This document shows, piece by piece, positions 37,924 through 50,494 of a stretch of DNA of 64,000 nt. The translations under genes and the position numbers were made by a program. The notes under the pieces were generated by a model, which saw only the letters and a program-made list of their open reading frames with translations, ran no database searches and was not told where the DNA came from. Each line of letters starts with the position of its first letter. The first letter of the stretch is position 1. Source of the DNA: Labyrinthula sp. Ha (Eukaryota; Sar; Bigyra; Labyrinthulida; Labyrinthulaceae); NCBI GenBank assembly GCA_015227615.1, contig JAALGZ010000023.1:124001-188000 (forward strand), in the 5' to 3' direction.

Positions 37924-40221
37924 TTAAATTGCTTGAGGATATCCAGCCCAATCCTTTCCACGGGCCAAAGAGTGACTCAAGAAAAAGTCAGCAAAAACTA
38001 GACTTAGAATAGCCATGAGCTTCATCACAATGTTAAGCGCAGGACCCGAAGTATCCTTCATAGGATCCCCAACTGTATCCCCCACAACAGCTGCCTTGTG
38101 ACACTCTGATCCTTTTCCACCCAAATTTCCAGCTTCAATATATTTCTTTGCATTATCCCAAGCACCTCCAGAATTGGAAGAACTAATAGCCAATTGAACT
38201 GCACTACACTAAAAAATCAATCTAAAGAAAAACTATACCATAGATCCAGTTAATAACCCAGTTAAAGCATGCACTCCAAATATATACCCAGTTAATAATG
38301 GACTTAGAATAACCAAAAGAGACGGGGCAATCATTTGCTTCAAACTTGCTTGAGTGGCAATAGCAACACATCTTTCATAATTAGGTTTAGCTGTACCTTC
38401 CATTAACCCAGGAATTTGGGCAAACTGTTCTCTAACCTCTATTACCATATCCATAGCAGCAATTCCTACAGCTTTCATCGTCATAGCAGAAAACCAGTAC
38501 GGCAACATGCTACCAAAAAGAAGGAACGCAAAAATAAGAGGATCTAGTACGTTCACGAGCAGCCTAAAAAATCAAAGTAAAAAAAGATTGTACATGTCTT
38601 CAGTAGGAGTTATTCTCGATACAAAAGCTCCAAAGAGTGCCAAACTAACAAGAGCAGCTGATCCGATTGCAAATCCCTTTCCAATAGCAGCAGTAGTGTT
38701 TCCAGCTGCATCAAGTGCATCTGTAATATCTCTGACACCTTTTCCTAATCCTGTCATCTCTGCAATTCCACCGGCATTATCACTAATAGGACCATAACAA
38801 TCAATACTCAATCCAATAGAGAGAGAAGAAAGCATCCCTAAAGCAGCTAAAGCAACACCATACATTCCACAGAATCTAAAGGAGAAAAAAATAGTTACTC
38901 CGAGTGCGCCCACAGGAATAATTGTACTCTTATAACCCAAGGCTAATCCATAAATAATCAAAGTAGCTGCTCCAGTCTTACTACTAGTAGCAACTTCTCT
39001 TACTGGAGTATAAGAGTGACTAGTAAAGTACTCAGTGATTAATCCAATCAACAAACCACTCCATAATCCAGACACTGCACTTCCAAAAGCATCTGTCCAA
39101 GTAGATGTAACTCCATTAATAGTAAATTCAGCTGGCAAGCAAATCCAAGAAAAAATAAATAACGTTGGAGTGATAAAAACCGTGCTTAAAATCAACTGGT
39201 ACTTCAATACTTTTTCAACATCGCTTTCTCTTTGAACAGGTCTAATATCTGTAGCAAAATATGTTGTAACAATACAACATAGCAATCCAATAGTCGATAT
39301 AATTAACGGAAACATTGCACTTTTCCAACTGGATGACAACTCAGGGCTTAATGACGTCAGCACAAATGCCGCACAAGTACTTTCTGCAAAAGATCCATAT
39401 AAATCAGATCCGTTTCCAGCGACTAAAAATAAACATAAAAACAAAAACTTACCATCTCCAACATTATCACCTACATTATCTGCAATTGTAGCAGGATTTC
39501 TAGGATCATCTTCTGGAATTCCTTGCTCTACTTTTCCAACTAAATCAGCACCAACATCTGCAGCTTTAGTATAAATCCCTCCTCCAATTCTTCCAAACAT
39601 CGCAATTGTACTCGCACCACATCCAAAAGATGCAATCGTCTCAAATAAAATTTCTTGATTAGGAAACAGTCCAAAGTAAACATTAATCAAAATAAAAAGA
39701 GATAAAATTCCAATACTACAAAGTGAAAAACCAATTGCTGCACCTCCTCTAAATGCAGAAAGAAATGCATTCTTATGTGTCAATGACTGAGCTTCAGAAG
39801 TAGTTCTTACATTTGTAAAGACTGCAACTTTCATTCCAATGTAACCAGCTAAAAGAGAAGTAAATCCTCCAACAAGAAAAGCAATTGCAGAGTAAAGTCC
39901 TTGAGAAACTCTTGTGGATGATGAGATTAGGAAGAAAATCAGTGTAGCAAAAGAGAGTAAGAAAACAAAACAGATTTTGTACTCTGAGGCAAGAAAAGAT
40001 GAAGCACCACGGGAAATTGCATCATGAATTTCTAGAAGAAGTGCTGTTGTATCTTCGGAAGATCCTTGGGTTGAAGTGAGTGGAGATTCTTCAGCACTTG
40101 AAGGGGAAGCCAGAGTTCGGATAGGAATTCTTTTAATTTTTTGCCATTGATTGAAAGAAAAGAATAGACCGGCAATTGAAGTTGCCACAATAAGGAATGA
40201 GGTAAACATCGATGATTCCAT
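37924..40221 (-). CDS. Membrane H+-translocating pyrophosphatase, K+-dependent type; four exons, 735 aa
   Basis: It hydrolyses cytosolic pyrophosphate and pumps protons into acidic compartments. Exons are 40221-39453, 39422-38594, 38563-38239 and 38208-37924, split by three GT-AG introns of exactly 30 nt (phases 1, 2, 0). Joined, they give 735 residues, typical of the family. Landmarks are [11 protein letters not shown] with the following [31 protein letters not shown] right after intron 1, [12 protein letters not shown] after intron 2, and [19 protein letters not shown] in the last exon. GNTTAA, with Ala at the K+-determinant position, marks the K+-dependent class (plant vacuolar VHP1 type). 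Some 15 membrane helices are evident. Upstream lie a TGATTGG/CCAATCA pair and a CACGTG box. H+ rather than Na+ as the pumped ion is inferred from the closeness to the plant enzyme. Confidence 0.93.
38209..38238 (-). other. Intron 3 of the pyrophosphatase, 30 nt
   Basis: It begins GTATAG and ends GATTTTTTAG. Joining gives LTGSM followed by [15 protein letters not shown], in line with the family. Its last 12 nt match those of intron 2. Confidence 0.85.
38564..38593 (-). other. Intron 2 of the pyrophosphatase, 30 nt
   Basis: It begins GTACAA and ends GATTTTTTAG. Joining gives PTEDM followed by [11 protein letters not shown], in line with the family. Confidence 0.85.
39423..39452 (-). other. Intron 1 of the pyrophosphatase, 30 nt
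   Basis: It begins GTAAGT and ends TTTTTAG. Because it is 30 nt long and stop-free it keeps the frame open, but its translation interrupts the conserved DNVGD...GNGSDLYG stretch. Removing it restores the family sequence at that point. Confidence 0.85.
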
Positions 40222-40276
40222 GATTGTGTGAATTATTAATTTTGGTTTGGTTTTTGGATTTAGATATTATCAAATT

Positions 40277-40315
40277 GATTGGTTCGTTTAGCCAATCATA
40301 TTCTCTGCATCACGT
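40277..40315. promoter_or_regulatory. Pyrophosphatase upstream TGATTGG/CCAATCA pair and CACGTG box
   Basis: ATTGG at 40277 and CCAAT at 40292 are about 55-75 bp upstream of the ATG, with CACGTG near 40311-40316. This is a likely core promoter using the CCAATCA heptamer common in this window. Confidence 0.4.
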
Positions 40316-40319
40316 GTTA

Positions 40320-43300
40320 TGGTTTATGCTTAGATTCGAGAGTCGAGAAACTTGTTTTGCTCGAGAATTCACGAGAAACGAGAAAACGCTGGAAGACTTG
40401 GTTATTAAAACGAGAGTCAATAGGGGACTCGAGAAATTTTCAGAGTACCGAGAATTCAGGAATTTCTCGTTTTGAGATTTCCCAAGAAAAATGGAGTTTC
40501 GAGACCATAATAACAAGTTCTAAAAAAAGTACATATATAAACATCAAAAATCAGGAGAAACTTACAAAGATAGAAAAACCAAAGTATTTTATCCTGTTTT
40601 ATTTAAGTTTTAGTTAGTTGAAACCTTACATGAGCAGAAGAATGTGAAATGAAGAGCTTATCATAGTGTTGAGCTTAGATGCAGCACAAATGTGACAGCA
40701 TTGTTTTTGAGAAAGATCTATGTCAAAATAAGTTGTTTATCATTTAATTTGGAAAAGAACCGTATATAAAAACTTCATTATTGGCAAAAATGACCCATTT
40801 TGTGAAACCGTAACCAACTTCTTCAACTTCTTCAACTTCTTAACTATCAAAACGTAGCTTCCATATCCTAAGCTCCACTTTCTTCACAAAATTATCAGCA
40901 GTCATATCACTTTTTTCAATAAAGATGCTGAACACTTTGAATGAATAAACTTTCACAAGACTTGCTGCTAGTTTGAACTGGTTTAACTTCATGCATTCTG
41001 AAAGCTAAACCTTGAAAGTATGTTTATTACCTCCACCACTTGGACAGATATTTGCCACTTTCATCCTAAGTAAATGTTTTTTTAAATGGTTTAAAGGTCT
41101 CTTCTGACGTATTCTCAGTTTTCCTCTTACAAATTTTCTATAAAATTAAGTCACAAAATCATTTCGCAGTCCTGGCAAACTCTTATTAATAGTACTACTG
41201 TCAAGCCTAACTAACAATTCCACTTCTAACTAGTTCTTCTACCTCTGGGGATATTCTTCCCTTTATTTTTGTTTATTCGTCGAATATATTTTCATTTTAT
41301 TGATTTAATACTAATTTATTCTATTTTGTTTCGATCAAAATCTTTAGATAAAATCTCATTGTAGATAAGTACTACCAACGTTAAGCCAATTTATAGATTA
41401 TTTGCTGTTACATCTTTCTGCCATTAAAATAAAAAATGAATATAGTTACACGAAAAAGTAGGAGAATGTGTTTCTACCATTGATCTAAAATTAGAAGATA
41501 TAAGTAATATTCTTAATACGGAGATCTTATCCTTCTTAAGATCATACTAGTTTCGTCTGACAAATGAACGATTTACCTATTTAACTTTTCAAAGCAAAAA
41601 TATCAATTTTCCCTTAAATTCGACAGAAAACACCTTTAATACAAGTTCTGTTAATGATAAATATCAGGTGCTCTTTAGGTATTTAAAATAACGCTTTTTT
41701 AAATCATTTAGGTATTGAGCACTTTGTTAGTAGTAAGAGTTTAAAAAACATGTATTCTCTCAAGGGAAATTGCAATAATATGACACAGATTTATATAAAT
41801 AAAACTAACAAAATCTTCAAAGTTTATTTTTTCTTCATTAAGTTACTGAAAATTGGTCCAAGATAGGGTTAGAGTCAAGGTCCTTGATATTTGTCCCATT
41901 AGAAGTTCTGTTTTAACTATTTTATAGTTGAGTTTGTTGTAAAGTTAAATTAAACGAAATAACTATTGTTTAGATTAACAGGGAAGTTCTTGAAGTTTTC
42001 TCGAACAAAACTCGGAGAAACTCTAAATCATCAATACCTCTGGCTGACTGCTATTTTTCAGGATGCTTTGTTACTTCGTATTACTCTTTCAGGAATATTT
42101 GACATTTAAGAGTACCCTTTTTCAGAGTTTCTGAGATCTTGGAAATGGGATATATTGTTAGGAAGTCAATACAGAATACTCCAATTCTCAAGCATAGTTG
42201 TTTCTAGACCTGAATTCACCCATTCTTTTGATTGGTGAGGTCTGTTTTGGATCTAAACGAGTATTTTTTGAGGTGGTACGCGGATTGAGGTTGAGAAAAA
42301 CACCATTTTAACCCAATATCGACTTTTCTTAAAAAACATTAAAAATTCTCTAAAATACAGAACTCAAGGTTAGATATCATATTTCGTAATTGTGGGGGAC
42401 TATCTGATACAAAAATTTTGGGGACTATAGCAAAGATGAGTGATTTCGTATTGCCAGATATGCAGATTTTCAACAATTGACTTTTCTGAGTGAAGTTTAG
42501 CTCGGTTACAGTTAACCTCAGAAAATCTTATGAAATAAAATGATAATAGGACTATGGCAAGTTTCTACAGCCTGAAAAAAAAATCAGAACCTCTCCAGAT
42601 TTATTGTTCGTGATGTTAGGTTTGAATGTAGGTTTCTAGAGATCTGTAAACTTAGTGAAAAGGACATTTAAAAGTAGCGTTCTATAGGGCTTAAAATATT
42701 CATCCTTATCAATTACGTTGAAAACCCATGATTGAATAGAGTTTTCTAATGTGGAATACATTGTGGGTGATAATATTATCTTTGAAGAAGATTTCGTGAA
42801 AAAACTAACAAATTCTGTATGCTTTGTTTTCAGTAATCGTGTTTTTTTTCATTTTATATTGTTTTGACTCTTTAAGTTTTTATACGAGTAGGTAATAAGT
42901 TAAGTTTACAATATGTTTTGAGCTTTGTAGAAGAGTTAAAGATTATCGTTGACTTTATGGCCATTATAGTGCATTTTCGAAAAAATCGCTGATAATGTTT
43001 TCAACACCCTGTAATAACAAAAGGAATTAAACACTAATATTTACTACTAGGTCTAGCTTGAATATAAGGCTTAACCTTGTCAGTTTATAAAATTAGCCTA
43101 ACCTTTATCTTCATTATTTTATGAACGATATAAACTGGATGTGCCTTATTTTAATGGTATATTACGTTCTACATGTATATACTCTTTTATATCCTACATT
43201 TTTTTATATGGTTACAAATATATTTAAAATAGCCTTTTAAAACTGTGTATTGTTTTTTATAATTCAAAAAATTCATTTAGCAATGATCTTTGCAATTATT

Positions 43301-43950
43301 TAGAAGTTGTTCTAAAATACAGGATGATGTGAAAAGAAAAGAATAGAGAAGTATCTTTCAGTCCTCAAACAAAAAAAAATAAACGCCATTGGTTAGTAAA
43401 AGAAATTAAAATTAGTTTTATAAGTTACAATAGTGCTCTACATAAAAATTAAGCGAGATATAAGAGAAGCAAAAATATGACTTGAAATTGACCAATATTC
43501 TAGAAATATAGAAATACGTAGTTTAGCTCTAGTATTTCCCAGTAAAAAAAATATAAAAGCTATAATATTTCAAGAACTAATATTTAAAGTATATTAAAAT
43601 TTTATTTGGCTTGAAAGGGAGAATTATTGACTGAGAAAAATGGCTTTTACTGTGGAAAGTCTTCCTATGCTAAATTTGGCTTTGATATTCGGATATTAAA
43701 ACGTACATAACTTGTAAATAAGTTCTGAAAAAACTCAACTACATTATTTGAGTATATATAAAAATTTTTTTTTTTTTCAATGATGTGTTATAGGCTTTCT
43801 GAAAAGGAATTTGAGCAAAGATGCAGGTATTTCTATATGAAAATTATACAAATTTCTTGCTATGGCAAAGTTAATGCCTCTATTTTACTTGTTGCATTTT
43901 CTTTCCGAGAGCAGAATTAGTTCTTTAAAATTATTTTGTACTCGTTAAGA
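40320..43950. repeat. Long diverged direct repeat, copy A
   Basis: About 3.6 kb is collinear with 52375-56090. Anchors are TTGAGCTTAGATGCAGCACA (about 40670), GACTTGCTGCTAGTTTGAAC (about 40959), TTTTCTGAGTGAA (about 42483) and GATAATGTTTTCA (about 42990). Identity is high in the first 500 bp and falls further in. It has no long frame. It may be a segmental duplication or two copies of an unknown old noncoding element. Confidence 0.7.
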
Positions 43951-44199
43951 GCGCAATTTGAGCTCGGATTGCGATAATTTCAAGGGTAAAGTTAGTAGTC
44001 ATAAGAAGATTCTCATATATAATATCTTTCAAATGATGTTGATTTTATGTTGCATCTACTTCTAAGTCAGCCTTTTCTTCGATTTAATTCCTTTACAAAA
44101 AGAATATAGATATAATATATTATAAAGATATTATTTTGGACAGAATATTACATTGTTAAAAAATTTTGGGAACACTAAAAGCTATTTTTCTTATCGTGG

Positions 44200-44252
44200 T
44201 TAACGGTAATTTCCGTTAATTTTCGCTCAGGTAAGGATTCCTTACCGTTAAT
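44200..44252. repeat. Cluster of short inverted repeats
   Basis: TTAACGG (44200-44206) pairs with CCGTTAA (44213-44219). GTAAGGATTCCTTAC (44231-44245) is a perfect palindrome around a central T. TTACC...GGTAA follows. It lies about 200 bp upstream of the Roco pseudogene start and may be a former regulatory site or a cruciform-forming element. Confidence 0.4.
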
Positions 44253-44367
44253 AATGGTAAACAAAATTAGGATATTATGTTTCCGGTAGTTAACGTTAAT
44301 CATGATAAAGGATTTTAAATAAAGCCAGTTGGTTTTTTTTTCAATGATTACTTCTTCACAAAAAAAT

Positions 44368-44379
44368 ATTTTGGGCAAT
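44368..44379 (+). promoter_or_regulatory. ATTTTGGGCAAT motif upstream of the Roco pseudogene
   Basis: Same 12-mer as upstream of the dynein and PRPP synthase/136-aa genes. Here it lies 44 bp before the pseudogene's ATG. Confidence 0.45.
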
Positions 44380-45918
44380 TAATTTATGTACTAAAATAAC
44401 AAAAACAAAACAAAACAAAAAAATGATGAAATCAATTAAACAACAATATGAAGAAAGATATTATGAAGAAAAAGTTGATATTGATTGGTATCTTAATTAT
44501 CTAAATTATTCAAAGGGAACACGATCACAACAAGAATCCTATTAACCCAGACAAGTTCAAAAGGGAGATAGAAGAGTTTGTAAAAGGGTTGCAACTAAAT
44601 AAAGAAGTGTCTTTTATAAAGTATTCTATCTTCTTTTATCTTTATGTCAGTTTTCGATATTGTCCTTTTTATGCTGTCAAAACTAAATTTACAAGATTTA
44701 TTCATTGTTTTCCAGTTATTAAATCAATCCGGTATTTTATTTTGTTTTCTTGATTTAAGTTTTGAGAATTGTAGATTCAGTGATGAAAATTTTCAAAACT
44801 TTCAACAACTTAAAATATTGAAACTGAAAAAATTGGTGTATTTTTTTTAATATGTTTAGTTTAGGTTTCAGTTTTGTAATATTCCTGAAGTGAGTTCTTT
44901 TTGCAGTTTATTGAGTTCAATCAATACAAAAAGTATAGGGTAAAAATATTTTATATTATTATTTAGACTATATTGGAACGGACTCAGTGCAAAATATACA
45001 AATATTATATTTAAAAGTTTATCTTTTAATAAAACAAATTTATATATACAGTATTTGTTTTCAAAATATTGAGTTTTTAGTATTATTGAAGATGTTCAAA
45101 ATAAATCTATTGTTTCAGCTATAAAAAACTACTTGAACACTAATAAAAGAATAGAGAAATTAATATATGATGGATATTACGAATCCAAAAAGCCAATAGA
45201 AGAAGATATTATTGAGCTACAAGAAATAGTTGATTCACATCCTTCTATTCGTGGAATTGTATATTTTAAGAGGTTTATTAAACCTAAAGGAAAGAGTAAT
45301 GTTGTTAAGAGAAAACTTCCCCAACTTCTTTATAATTATTAAAATACTTCAATTAATGGTATCTTCCCCAGTCCAAAAACTTATATTATCTTTTTATTTT
45401 GCTTTTTCTCTTTTTCTTGTGCTTTTTGTTCTAGTTGTGTTTTTTTTGTTCACCTTTTCTTGGTAACTATCTCCTCTTCTTGGTAATCTTTTCTCCTCAA
45501 TTAACTTGCCAACTAGCTTCCTTTCAAGTAACACTTCTGAACCAAACTTGTATCTACTTTTTATTTCCGCTGTAAATACCTCAAAATACCCTCAACTTCC
45601 CTATAAATGTATTAACATACTACAACAAGTAAACATTAAAAAAACTTATTCACTCTGCTTTATAAAGTCAATATGAAGAAGATAAATTATTGCATGAAGT
45701 TCCAGTTATTCTTATGGGTATTTTATTCAGTTTAGTTTTTATTTTTTTAATGATGGAAGAACTGGAAAAACCTCTTTATTAAGAAGCGTATCTGCAAAAG
45801 TTTTCAAAAAGAATCTCAAACTACTTTAGTCTTGGAAGATTATCAAATATCAAAAGTTTAAAAACAATAAGTTTAAACTAATTTCAAAATATAATCTTAC
45901 TTTTCAAAGATTAAAAAA

Positions 45919-46074
45919 TGTCAAAACATAAGTTTTTGTTTTATTATTTTAATAGTTCAAGTCTGGTTCGTATTTAGTTGAATTTGTTACCTTCCTTTCT
46001 TAGAACAACTAAATACCAAAGAATATTATTCACTTCAAAAGAACTATGCACTCAACGCGAACCAAATATCAACA
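45919..46074 (-). repeat. 3' LTR of the Ty1/copia element
   Basis: About 156 bp. It starts TGTCAAAACATAAG on the + strand and is homologous to 50260-50494. Ends are set by where the two copies stop matching. Confidence 0.7.
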
Positions 46075-49000
46075 TACAATCCCGGTTCTTTTACATCTCT
46101 TTGTTCTTCTGTTCTTCCTCAACATTTACTAACCACTTCTTGCAGTTTTTCAGAAATACCTTTCTTGCAACTTGTTTAGTCAATACATCTGCATTCATTT
46201 TCTTTAGAACTAATATATGGAATATTCCACTTTTTATCTTTTAAAGTTTTTTTCAAAAAATAGTATTCAATTTCTAATTAATTTATCCCAGAATAACTTT
46301 CTCTTACTCCCATCTTCTTACATGTTCCTTCATTGTCGCATCTACTCTTAACTTCGTCAATTTTTAAATTCATAAACTGCAAATATATCTTCAACCACTT
46401 TAGTTCCTTAACTATTGTAGCACATGAGACTGTCTATGCTTCTGTAGATGACGTTGCAACATTCTTTTGCCTTTTCTTCTTATATAGTAATACTGAATCA
46501 TTAACCTTCACAATAAAACCTGTAACTGAACATCTTTCATTTAAAGACGCATGTGACGCGTCGCAAAAAACTTCAATATATTTTTTTCTTTCACCTTTTC
46601 TGCATTTTAAACCATGTTTTTCGTATTTAAAAGATATTCGACAACTTTCTTAGCGGCGTTTAGATGTTTTTTAGTGGATTTACTTGCACATTGAGCAGGC
46701 ACATTCGTCTGAAGAGTAATGTCAGGGCGGCAAACCCTGGTAATGTACGTTAGAGAGACAACAATTGATTGGTATTTTCTTTTGAACTCTAACCTTTTGG
46801 AGTCATGTGGCCTATCAATTAAGCAATTTACAACATGTGGACTAATATTTCTTTCATCCTCTTTTATTTCAAAACTTTCTGCCAGTTTTACAATGTAATT
46901 GTCTGCAGTTAAGAAAACACACTGCTTATTCGCGGATATTTTAAAAATCACATAGTTCTTGATTTCAGCTGTATTTTTAACATCGTAAAATTCCTTCAGT
47001 TTTTTCAATATCCAAGTAAGTTGACACTCTTCATCTGACGCAAAAACATATCATCTACATAAAGTAATATAAGAATGCTTCTTATTCTGTGAATAAAAAT
47101 GGTATTTTCTTTCAAGTTTACTTAAAAGTCTAGGTTTTTTAGTGTTCTGCTTATTTCTTTGCATAAATATAAAGGAGATTCTTTAAGTCCATATAAAGCT
47201 TGTTTGGACTCCTACAAATACTTCGGGTACATTCTTCGTAACTTTTGAGGTAACACATAATAATACAACCTGTCAAGTGTTGCACTTAGAAAAGCGTTAC
47301 ATATATCTACTTGAATCCACTTCCAGTTCTTTGAAGCAACTACGAAAATAAATAATCTGATAAGTTCCATTCTTGCAGTTGGAGAGTAATATTTTAAGAA
47401 TTCATTGTACATGTCACCACGAGTAACAAATCTGCACTTAAATATATCCTCCTTCGAAGTATTGTCTGTTTTCTTAGAATAAAGCTCCATAATGGGAATA
47501 ACTTGAGTTTCTTTGACTTCATTTTTATTCTTTAATTTCATTTTCCCGACTTTAATTAACTTGTTTAACTTTTTGTCATAAGCTTGAAACCACCTTTTGA
47601 CTGTGGTTTATACTTTATTTGAAAATAAGACTTCGGAATCGTATTATCTTTTACAAAGAACGCAGAAGCAAAATCGATTAAGTTCAGTTGCATAAATAAG
47701 AAAGATGTATCTTCAAAAATGTATTTCGTAGAAGCGTTGAATGTTTGAGCGTAATTTAATCTTTGAGGCGGTTGAACTTTTATGCTTGATCTTCTTACAA
47801 TTTGTTCTGAAGGAAGAATTGTTTCTTTTTTTCTTTTTAACTTTTATCTTCTTCAATATTTTTGTCGTTTTCTCTTGTATTAGTAATATGGTTCTTGTTA
47901 AATACAACATTTTGAGGAAAATAATGAGAAATATTTTCAGTGTAAATAACTTTATCCAACATTTCTTGTTCCTTAGCAGTTTTACTTTCTTATATATCTT
48001 GAAGTTCCGAGTCTTTATTAGATTTTTCATTTTTATCTATAATACGAGCTTCACCAGTAATATAATTGCAACCAGCAAAAAAATCCTTCTCTTCCTTTAC
48101 ACTCTATTTTTGAATCTGTTTCAATTAAATATACTACTAGAGAACCAAAAATATACATCTTCTTTAATTTAGGTTTTCTGTTGAAAATTATTTCATATGT
48201 TGAAATTGTATTTTTTCCTTCTATTACTCTGTTTGAAATATAAATGGAATAAAAAGCAGCGAAGTCCCAATATGATTTTCCATCTAAAACACTTGAATTA
48301 AACATCGATCTAATTATTGTTAAAACAAATTGGTTACTTCTTTCAGCTATACCATTATGTTCAGGAAAATAAGGTGCTGAACCCGTAAACTCAATTCCAT
48401 GATTTTGACAGTATTTTCTTGTAGTAACGTGGAAAAGTTCTTTGCCTTGGTCACTATGAATCCTCTTTATCATTAAAATAATGTTTTTTTTTTAACCATC
48501 AAAGAAACCTCACAATTTGATCCGATATTTCAGATTTTTCCCTGTAACAATATAAGAACCTATATTTTGAATTTATATCAGTAACTAGAACAAATCCAAC
48601 ATTTCCTGCTCTGCTAGTAGTTAAAACATCTAAAGAGTCGATTACAAAGAATTTTCCTGGTGCTGAAATAAAAAATATTTTGTCTTTTCCTGATATATTT
48701 GTTTTTTTTTTCATTTTAGTAAGTTCACATATTTTGCAAGTGAATTCTTTTAGTGTGTCTATTTTTACATACAAATTAAATATTTCGACATATTCTTAAA
48801 CGATTTTATTCCTTGATGATCAAAAACATTATGCTAGTATTTAGTTTGAGAAAAAGTATCTTTAAATAAAGCCACTATTGGTTGCAACGTATTGTCTTTA
48901 AAAATTTGGTCATAAGATATTACTTTGTTGTCTTCTTTAGCCTTGTACTTTAGTAAAAGTAGATTACTTGTATTTTTTGCTTCATATAATAATATTTCGT

Positions 49001-50259
49001 TTTTTTTTAATTGAAATTGTATCTTCGTTTGCATTTTAACAGATTCCTTTATTCATCAGCGTTGCCATTGGTATCGCAAATATATTTAATTCATCAAGTA
49101 TTACCACATATTTCAGAATAATTCTTTATCCATTATCTAATTTAGCATCAAAAATTCTAATTTTCTTAGATTCATATGTTTTTCCTCCAGCTGCATTAGC
49201 CTTTTTAACTTCTTTTAGTTCTTTTAATTCTTTCATGTGACATAAATAATTCTTTCCACACACATGGTAACTTGCCCCACTATCCAAAACTAGTGTATTG
49301 CTGTGATAAATAGAAGACTCCAACTTCAAAATTTTATCTGCACCTTCTTTCTACCACGCGACACCACAAATTTATTTTCAAAGTCGTCTTTTTCTTTGTG
49401 TTTCTGATATTTCATATTTTCCGTCGCATTCTGTATTTTACAAGTAAATGAAGAATATCCTTTGGTTTTGCAAATGGTGCAATACCTCTCATTCGGACAA
49501 CTAATTTTACGATGTCCAGGTTTATTACATTTGAAACATATGATTGACATAGATCTGCCGTTCGTATTTATTCTTCTTTTATATTCATCATGAGCTTTTA
49601 CAGAAAGTTGATGCAGTTTTCCAAACACTTCGTTGTAACTTGGTTTCTTATTGGGTTCAAGTTTAGCTGATGACTCTAACTCTTTTTTCAACAATAGAAT
49701 GTACATCGTTTTAGGAGCAAAATGAAACAGCTTATGGATAACCTTTTATTCTTCCAAGTTCATCATTGAGCATTTTGAAGTTTCTGTACGATTTATTGAA
49801 GTCTTTCAGTCTTTCCAAGAAGTATTTATCATCAGATCTATTCAATTTATCCTCCTGAAGAAGTAACATCTCAGCTCGGTTCCCAATGCAGCAGTTTTCA
49901 ATAAGTGTCATAGCTTCTTTTTCTTACTTAATACCATGAATAAAGTAATGAAGCATAATATCCGGGTTTTGACAATTTATTTTGAGAACTTTGACTTTTG
50001 AAGTTTTAGTATCATTTGTACTATTCACCTCAGTGCCTGAATTGACATAATTGTTTGGTATAATTGGTTAAATGATATATTCTCCTGCTAAAATATACTC
50101 CAAATCTTTTGACTCAACGAGGTTGATAATATAATCTTTCCACTCCATGAAGTTTTCTTTATCGTATAACATAATTCTTGACATATCTATTAATTGATCC
50201 ATATTCTTATTTTCTTGTACTTTAAAACTATACTTCTGAAGCCTTTCGGTTGTTAACCT

Positions 50260-50494
50260 TGTCAAAACATAAGTTTTTATTTTATTATTTTAATAGTTTA
50301 AGTCTGGTTGGTGCTTAGTTAAATTTGTTAACTTCATTTGTTAAAACAAGCTACTACCTTTGCTTTTTAGACGAACTTCATTATCTTCCTTTTTAGAACA
50401 TCTTCACTACCATCCTCTTTTAGAACAATTAAATATCAAAAAATCTTATTCACTTCACACCAACTATCAACTCAACGTAAACCAACCATTAATA
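50260..50494 (-). repeat. 5' LTR of the Ty1/copia element
   Basis: About 235 bp, longer than the other LTR by an internal segment. It shares the same TGTCAAAACATAAG inner edge and a similar outer end. The gag frame begins immediately inside it. Confidence 0.7.

Noticed and set aside
40224-40617. Overlapping short + strand frames upstream of the pyrophosphatase
   Set aside because: They lie in the promoter and the start of repeat A, overlap one another, and have no counterpart in repeat B.
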